Below, in pieces: positions 3,001 to 5,920 of a DNA stretch of 5,920 nucleotides. The DNA is from CAYRVX01 sp964642165 (GTDB lineage: Bacteria; Planctomycetota; Phycisphaerae; SM23-33), in contig CAZXOC010000380.1 in the NCBI GenBank assembly GCA_964642165.1, positions 1 through 5,920 on the forward strand, given 5' to 3'. Positions within the stretch are counted from its first letter, which is position 1. The number at the start of each line of letters is the position of its first letter. The notes under the pieces are model-generated. The model was not told the origin of the DNA, searched no databases, and saw only the letters and a program-made list of their open reading frames with translations. A program made the translations under genes and the position numbers.

Positions 3001-5920
3001 TCCCCGTAGAGATGGTCGACCGCGTCGCCGCCGAGCAGCACGACCGTTACCGGTGAGGCACTCGTGACCTGCCCGTCGTCGCCCAGGATGATGTCGGCCC
3101 CGATGCCGCCGTAGATCGTGTCGGCCCCGTCCACACCGGCCGGCGTGGCCGAGCCGCCGATGAGCCAGTCGTTGCCCCCTTGGCCGCGAATGGTGTCCGA
3201 TCCGGCGCCGCCTTCCAGGATGTCGGCGCCCTCATCGCCCTCGATCTCATCGTCGCCGCCATCCCCGAAGCCGTGATCGGCCCCGGGCCCGCCGAAGATG
3301 TGGTCCACGTCCGGCCCGCCGTAAAGCCAGTCGTCGTCCTCGTCGCCGAAGAGGTAGTCCTCGCCGTCCTCGCCGCGGAGCGTGTCGTTGCCCGGGCCGC
3401 CCTGGAGGCTGTCGCCCTCGGTGCCGCCTTCGAGGGTGTCGTTGCCCTCGTTGCCTTCGAGCGTGTCGCTGCCGCCCTGGCCGCGCAGGATATCGACGCC
3501 CTCCCCGCCGCTCAGTCCGTCATTGTGGTCGCCGCCCTCCAGCGTGTCGTTGCCGAGCCCGCCGGCCAGGCCGTCCGCTCCCGGCCCGCCCAGGAGCGTG
3601 TCGTTGCCCGCCCCACCGTCCAGTTCGTCGTCCCCCGCGCCGCCTTCCAGCGTGTCGTTGCCCGCCCCGCCGACCAGCTCGTCATCGTGTCCGTCGCCGT
3701 AGAGATGGTCGTTGCCCGTCCCGCCGCTGAGGGTATCTTCCCCGTCGCCGCCGCGAAGCGTCGCATCGCCGGCCCCGGCCGTCAGCTCGTCGTCGTCGTC
3801 GTCGCCGGAAAGCTCCGCCGTCGCCAGCACCTCGGGCAGCAGCACGATGCGGTCCTTGCCTGCCCCCGCGTCGGCAACGATATGGCCGACGCCGCTGTAT
3901 TCCTGCGTGAAGCCGAAGGCGGAGACCCGCACCGTCTCGTCCCCGGCCGTGCCCGAAACATGCGCGACGGTGAAGAACTCATCGTCACCGCGCCCATGCG
4001 TGGCGCCCGGCCCCATGTTCAGGCGGAGTGTGCCGCCGGCCGCCGGCGCCTCGGGACCGGGGTCGGCCTCCGGTTCCTCATCGAAGCTCGCCAACGCCGG
4101 CTCGGGCCCCTCCCCGCAGGAGTAGCCGAACTCCAGCAGCGTCACCTCGGCGATTCGGAACCGCCACGTCACTTTGAACGGCCAGATCCCCACCGAGACC
4201 TTTGCCGACAGCCCGATCGACAGTTTCCCGTCCACGTCGAAGATGCACCCCAACCCGAGGTCCCGGATCTCGTTGTAGCGCAGGCGTCCATCGCCGTCCG
4301 GGTCCTCCAGGTCGATGTCCACGTCGGCGAACAGCCCCCCGCCCACGCCCGCCGAGACGACCACGAGATTCAGCACCCCCAGCGCCTGGATGCTGGCGCT
4401 GATCTGGGCCTCCGGGCCGGCGCCGTCCACGACGTACAGCCCGTTGAGGATGTCCGAGGGGTCGCCCGACTCGCGGAACTGCTGAAGCCCGAACGCGTCG
4501 AATCCGAAGAAGAGGTCCATCCGCGCGTCCAGCGTGCCCACGAGCTCGATTTGCAGCAGCCCCAGCAGGGGGAAATTGATGCTGATCTCGGCGTTCAGCG
4601 TCAGCTCGGGCATGTCGTACGTGAAGAAGTCCGGCGTCTGGTTTCCCAGAATCAGCAGGAAGACGATCTCGGGGTCCTCCAGCAGGGGGAACTCGAAGTC
4701 GCCCGGCAGGCCGAGCAGTTCTTCCAGGAAGGACTCCAGCTCGCCGGCAAACGGCTCCGTGCTGCTGCCCAACTGCTCGAGCACCGAGAAGGCCGGGCCG
4801 ATGAGCTGCGGGAGGACGTCCCCCGTGTCGCCCGCCAGTTGCCGCACGTCGAACGTGCCCAGATGGAAGGAGCCCAGCTCGATGAGCAGGGGATCACCCG
4901 GCGGGGGCAGCGGGGGGTCCTCGGCCAGCTCGTAGAGGTTCTTGGCCGCTTCCACGAAGTCCACAAGGTCGGGATCCAGCCCGGCCAGGTCCAGGACGGT
5001 GACCTTGCCATCGCCGTTGTTGTCGAACCAGCTCACCAGGAAGCCGATGTCGGAGAAGACCGCCAGGCGCGCCGTCAACACGTCGATGATCGGCATGTAC
5101 GGGTCCAGCGCGTCGTGGATCGTGTCCAGGATCGGACGGAGGAACTTGTCCACCGTCGAGCCGACGTCGACCGTCACGTCCAGGATGTTGATGATCGGGC
5201 GATCGCCGAACGTCTCGATCGTGGCGGTCAGGACGTCCACGCCGGTGAAGGCCCAGTCGACCGTCAGGTCGAACATCACCGTCGGGATGCCGTCGTCGTC
5301 CTCGCCGGAACCGGCGGTGACCTGGAAGTTGAGGTCCAGGTTGCCCGAGACCGTCGCGGAGGTGATCTGCTGGAAGTTGCCCCCGAGGCCGGCCAGCTCG
5401 GCGATCGTCAGGCGGTCGTCGCCCCCGCCGACGTCCAGCCAGTCCACCTGGAAGTCGGCCACCAGCGTGGTGGGCACGGGCGGCTCGCCGACACCGTCCT
5501 CCACGGTGGCCACGAGGAAGTTGTAGGTCCCCTCCACCAGGGAGCCCGGCTGGATCTCCGCCTCGAAGTGCACGGCCATGTAGTCGGTGTCGGTGCGGAG
5601 GTAGAAGCCGCTGGTCAGCCCGACGCCGAAGTGGAAGTCGAAGTCCCAGCTCACGTCCACGTCGACCAGGGCCTGGGCGTCCAGGCCGAGCGACCCCATC
5701 GCCGTGGTGAAGTTCAGCGGCTCGGGCCCGTCGACGAGCGTCTGGTGCAGGCGGATGAGGAACTCGACGTTCAGGCCGCTCAGCGTGTAGGGGATGTCCC
5801 GCGCGCCGGCGAGGGGGTCGTCGCCGTCGTCGACGAGCAGGTTCGCCCCGCCGGGGCCGAGGACAGCGTAGATGGCGTCCTGGATCAGGGCGACCGGCGC
5901 GGGGGGGTCGTCCAGCGGCG
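1..5920 (-). CDS. Giant RTX/EF-hand calcium-binding protein with C-terminal propeller-like repeats, partial at both ends
   Basis: One frame is open across the whole window: 1972 complete codons from 5918 down to 3, with no stop. Start and stop lie outside, so the full length is unknown but unusually large. In protein order it holds a beta-rich region (residues 1-298), an EF-hand loop (299-310), a second globular region with another EF-hand loop (539-550), a Pro/Glu linker, a lead-in module (629-704), about 1000 residues of RTX nonapeptides (705-1708), a Gly/Pro linker, and 56-residue Trp-rich repeats (1762 onward). RTX arrays are known to bind calcium and fold after export, usually by type I secretion. 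I infer an extracellular or surface structural or adhesive protein. No enzyme motif was recognised. Signal peptide, anchor and secretion signal cannot be judged because the termini are missing. The existence and frame of the gene are near certain; its role is only inferred. Confidence 0.96.
3..635 (-). repeat. 56-residue Trp-rich tandem repeats, probably beta-propeller blades (three full, one partial)
   Basis: Three consecutive units have exactly 56 residues: 635-468, 467-300 and 299-132. A fourth runs from 131 to the window edge. Shared positions are Gly-Ser-Ala-x-Gly-Gly-Gly-Leu/Ile-Ser near the start, Pro-Ala-Ile-Ala in the second and third units, an Ala-Trp-Ala-Asp/Glu core strand, a Gly-Asn/Asp-Trp/Phe-Glu/Gln-Ile/Val-Tyr/His turn and a closing Trp-x-Gly-x-x-Trp. 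A period near 50 residues with a VAWA strand and a terminal W-x-G-x-x-W is reminiscent of BNR/sialidase-like or lectin-like propellers. The canonical Asp-box (S-x-D-x-G-x-T-W) is not seen. I infer ligand or glycan binding, or a structural head, with low certainty. The first unit is the most diverged, as often seen for an edge repeat. The number of blades cannot be counted because the array leaves the window. Confidence 0.8.
636..794 (-). other. Gly/Pro/Glu-rich linker after the RTX array (residues 1709-1761)
   Basis: After the array ends, about 50 residues are dominated by Gly, Pro, Glu and Ala (LGAEEPGGGPLGEPAGGEAP, then APPTLPAGPALAGRW). The composition indicates a flexible linker between the calcium-dependent beta-roll and the Trp-rich repeats. 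No motif is recognised. Confidence 0.7.
1023..1070 (-). repeat. Long variant RTX unit, copy 4 (diverged, 16 residues)
   Basis: GHGTDGPDDDAVDILI resembles the other three variants but is one residue shorter. Gly replaces the Ser, and the middle Gly-x-Gly-Asp-Asp has become Gly-Pro-Asp-Asp-Asp. It is preceded by an Ile-Arg-Gly turn and followed by GDNGEDD. Confidence 0.55.
1479..1529 (-). repeat. Long variant RTX unit, copy 3 (GHS...GDD...D)
   Basis: The 17-residue unit GHSETGAGDDAAADLLY retains all anchors of the variant (Gly-His-Ser, Gly, Gly-Asp-Asp, Asp) although it lies 349 residues further along than copy 2. Neighbouring units are ordinary nonapeptides. Confidence 0.75.
1959..1994 (-). 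other. Acidic short insertion in the RTX array
   Basis: GATPDASEDPSD interrupts the array between ISGDA and GDDLIHGG. It is acidic and Pro-containing, so it probably forms a surface loop. It marks the boundary between sub-blocks B and C. Confidence 0.6.
2217..2246 (-). other. Short insertion in the RTX array
   Basis: DAVPDNVTRA interrupts the repeat register between AGDG and GDGNDYML. It contains Pro, Thr and Arg, residues rare in the surrounding units. It probably loops out of the beta-roll. Confidence 0.6.
2526..2576 (-). repeat. Long variant RTX unit, copy 2 (GHS...GDD...D)
   Basis: The 17-residue unit GHSSTGVGDDSASDFLF has the same length and anchor residues as copy 1, which lies 62 residues earlier. 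It is followed by a normal GDAGEDTI turn. Confidence 0.75.
2712..2762 (-). repeat. Long variant RTX unit, copy 1 (GHS...GDD...D)
   Basis: The 17-residue unit GHSAAGSGDDALTDTIF sits between ordinary nonapeptides. The regular period would give 9 or 18 residues, so it carries eight extra residues, or is one short of two turns. It shares the G-H-S-x-x-G-x-G-D-D-x-x-x-D pattern with copies at 2526-2576 and 1479-1529. Confidence 0.75.
3033..3071 (-). other. Short insertion in the RTX array with a hydrophobic strand
   Basis: QVTSASPVTVVLL interrupts the nonapeptides between GDDG and GGDAVDHL. It has no Gly or Asp and forms a plausible single beta strand after a Ser/Pro turn. A second short insertion containing Ser-Ala-Thr-Pro-Ala lies close by at about 3126-3152. 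Together they separate sub-block A from sub-block B. Confidence 0.6.
3153..3806 (-). repeat. RTX sub-block A: L-E/R/x-G-G type units
   Basis: In this first stretch the units mostly end in Leu-Glu-Gly-Gly or Leu-x-Gly-Gly (TLEGG, DELDGG, TLLGG, SLQGG, DILEGG), giving near-consensus GGxGxDTL turns with few insertions. Aromatic residues are rare until the C-terminal end (YLFGDEDDDWLYGG, about 3360-3325). These are the most canonical RTX units in the window and probably the best calcium binders. The block ends where a short Ser-Ala-Thr-Pro-containing insertion interrupts the register (about 3152-3126). Confidence 0.75.
3807..4034 (-). other. Beta-rich lead-in module directly before the RTX array (residues 629-704)
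   Basis: The segment starts TLRLNMGPGATHGRGDDEFF and contains a regular run of short strands: VAHVSGTAGDETVRVSAFGF, then QEYSGVGHIVADAGAGKDRI, then VLLPEVLATAELSG. The last two already show the Gly-x-Gly-x-Asp spacing of degenerate RTX turns, so the module looks like an N-terminal cap running into the beta-roll. From memory, very similar lead-ins precede RTX repeats in other giant bacterial surface proteins. A run of five Asp codons (3789-3803) marks the transition to the array. Confidence 0.6.
4035..4115 (-). other. Pro/Glu/Ala-rich linker (residues 602-628)
   Basis: About 27 residues made almost only of Gly, Glu, Pro, Ala, Asp and Ser, including DEEPEADPGPEAPAAGG. The composition is typical of a flexible, extended and acidic interdomain linker. 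It separates the EF-hand-bearing region, which ends at the Cys at 4116-4118, from the lead-in module before the RTX array. No fold or motif is expected here. Confidence 0.7.
4119..4988 (-). other. Second globular region between EF-hand loop 1 and the Pro/Glu linker (residues 311-600)
   Basis: This part is rich in Leu, Phe and acidic residues. It opens with a Pro-rich turn (about 4925-4895), then a Leu/Glu-rich probably helical stretch (LESFLEELLGLPGDFEFPLL, about 4740-4683). Beta-like segments follow, with FTYDMPELTL near 4620 and DLFFGFDAFGLQQF near 4515-4475. The later part reads LVVVSAGVGGGLFADVDIDL (about 4370-4310), leads straight into EF-hand loop 2, and ends in WPFKVTWRFRIAEVTLLEFG before a Cys. 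From memory, this order of motifs recurs in giant planctomycete and cyanobacterial surface proteins. The family has no function that I can name. The absence of repeats contrasts with the array that follows. Confidence 0.6.
4269..4304 (-). other. EF-hand calcium-binding loop 2 (residues 539-550)
   Basis: The 12-residue loop reads DPDGDGRLRYNE. It matches the canonical EF-hand: Asp1, Asp3, Asp5, Gly6, Leu8 and the bidentate Glu12. It lies about 230 residues after loop 1, too far to form a classical EF-hand pair with it. A shorter Asp-Val-Asp-Gly-Lys-Leu segment follows at about 4240-4225, but it lacks the full loop spacing and is not called. The flanking Gly-rich strand on its N-terminal side suggests the loop sits at a turn in a beta domain. 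Confidence 0.82.
4989..5024 (-). other. EF-hand/dockerin-type calcium-binding loop 1 (residues 299-310)
   Basis: The 12-residue loop reads DNNGDGKVTVLD. It matches the canonical EF-hand loop at every key position: Asp1, Asn3, Asp5, Gly6, a branched hydrophobic at 8 (Val), Thr9 and Asp12. It is preceded by Leu-Val-Ser-Trp-Phe and followed by Leu-Ala-Gly-Leu, the hydrophobic flanks expected of an EF-hand or a dockerin-like half-site. No paired second loop is seen nearby, so it may act as a single structural calcium site. It is separate from the RTX calcium sites. Confidence 0.8.
5025..5918 (-). other. N-terminal visible region: beta-rich, non-repetitive (residues 1-298)
   Basis: The visible protein begins mid-domain. 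The stretch alternates short hydrophobic strands with Asp/Gly turns, for example DVDVSWDFDFHFGVGL around 5670-5622, followed by a segment around 5580-5500 reading MAVHFEAEIQPGSL and then YNFLVATVEDG. Further on (about 5250-5040) it becomes more helical and hydrophobic, with sequence such as KFLRPILDTIHDALDPYMPI. No transmembrane helix or signal peptide is seen. From memory, similar segments occur in giant calcium-binding proteins of Planctomycetes and some other bacteria. I know of no assigned function for them. It could be an outward-facing head or a spacer. Confidence 0.6.

Larger units (their letters stand above)
1995..3032 (-). repeat. RTX sub-block B: I-H-G-D / L-F-G-D type units
   Basis: Units here prefer Gly-Asp over Gly-Gly at the turn and often carry His or Phe just before it: TIHGDGGND, EIHGDAGND, LLHGDAGGD, HLFGDGDDD. 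Met also appears (DEMLGG, DTMYGN, DVMYGE), a residue scarce in sub-block A. The stretch contains two copies of the 17-residue GHS variant unit (2526-2576 and 2712-2762) and an insertion at about 2217-2246. The shared flavour across about 340 residues suggests that this stretch expanded from a different ancestral unit than sub-block A. Confidence 0.65.
795..3806 (-). repeat. RTX (hemolysin-type) calcium-binding nonapeptide array, about 1000 residues
   Basis: Residues 705-1708 are almost entirely tandem nine-residue units of the form G-G-x-G-x-D-x-L/I-x, for example GGAGNDTLEGGAGDDELDGG near 3660-3600. The array is on the order of 100 units long. In known RTX proteins each turn binds calcium between the GGxGxD loops, and the chain folds into a right-handed parallel beta-roll in the high-calcium environment outside the cell. 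Here many second glycines are replaced by Asp or Asn (GDAGND, GNAGAD), which is common in such arrays. The units are diverged at DNA level, so this is an old array and not a recent exact expansion. The length far exceeds the arrays of typical RTX toxins and fits long RTX adhesins. It ends at GYGGTGSNKFLEFEGG. Confidence 0.95.

Noticed and set aside
1941..3056. 371-codon plus-strand open frame
   Set aside because: Same explanation: a Val/Ala-rich antisense shadow of the RTX array, without an independent protein signature.
795..3806. Possible CRISPR array or DNA-level satellite repeat, because of strong short periodicity
   Set aside because: The periodicity is 27 bases (nine codons) with variable sequence, explained fully by RTX nonapeptides. 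There are no identical repeats separated by unique spacers.
3780..3806. GTC-repeat tract on the plus strand as a candidate slippage or regulatory microsatellite
   Set aside because: It encodes a run of five Asp at the start of the array, in frame. At this length it is ordinary for the region and gives no evidence for phase variation.
3382..4125. Ser/Pro-rich plus-strand open frames
   Set aside because: These are out-of-phase antisense readings of GC-rich repeats. The low-complexity Ser/Pro composition follows from the repeated bases and not from a real protein.
4652..5526. Ser/Arg/Trp-rich open frames over the N-terminal region on both strands
   Set aside because: The main minus frame here contains two perfect EF-hand loops and normal hydrophobic patterning. 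The alternatives have skewed composition and no motif.
1..5920. Frameshift or pseudogene explanation for the missing start and stop
   Set aside because: I looked at the TTA, CTA and TCA triplets I could find on the plus strand and none fell in the phase that would stop the minus frame. The domains run on in one phase from end to end, so the gene appears intact across the window.

Overview
The window lies entirely inside one very large gene on the minus strand. A single minus-strand frame (codons occupying plus positions 3n to 3n+2, read from 5918 down to 3) stays open for 1972 codons with no stop. Both the start and the stop codon lie outside the window. I translated this frame and it makes coherent protein throughout. 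The other long open frames, on both strands, are low-complexity shadows of it.

Read in protein order (high to low coordinates), the layout is as follows. (1) About 5918-5025: a beta-rich, non-repetitive region. (2) 5024-4989: a canonical EF-hand-type calcium loop. (3) 4988-4119: a second globular region with another perfect EF-hand loop at 4304-4269 and two cysteines. (4) 4115-4035: a short Pro/Glu/Ala-rich linker. (5) 4034-3807: a beta-rich lead-in module. (6) 3806-795: about 1000 residues of RTX (hemolysin-type) calcium-binding nonapeptides, in three stretches of different flavour with several short insertions and four copies of a longer variant unit. (7) 794-636: a Gly/Pro/Glu-rich linker. 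(8) 635-3: at least three and a half copies of a 56-residue Trp-rich repeat that looks like beta-propeller blades and continues past the window edge.

The product is best described as a giant secreted or surface-attached calcium-binding protein, probably with an adhesive or structural role. The Asp/Gly-rich nonapeptides would fold into a calcium-dependent parallel beta-roll outside the cell. The EF-hand-bearing N-terminal region and the C-terminal propeller-like repeats would be the functional heads. The export signal, membrane anchor and any type I secretion genes are not in view.

The DNA is very GC-rich by eye, with strong G/C preference at third codon positions. That, the giant size and the resemblance, from memory, of the N-terminal and lead-in modules to giant calcium-binding proteins of Planctomycetes suggest a planctomycete or another high-GC environmental bacterium. 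This is an inference, not a demonstration. There is no intergenic DNA in the window, so I found no promoters, terminators, RNA genes, mobile elements or CRISPR arrays. I did not find a multi-gene novel system. The points of interest are the architecture and repeat structure of this one protein.
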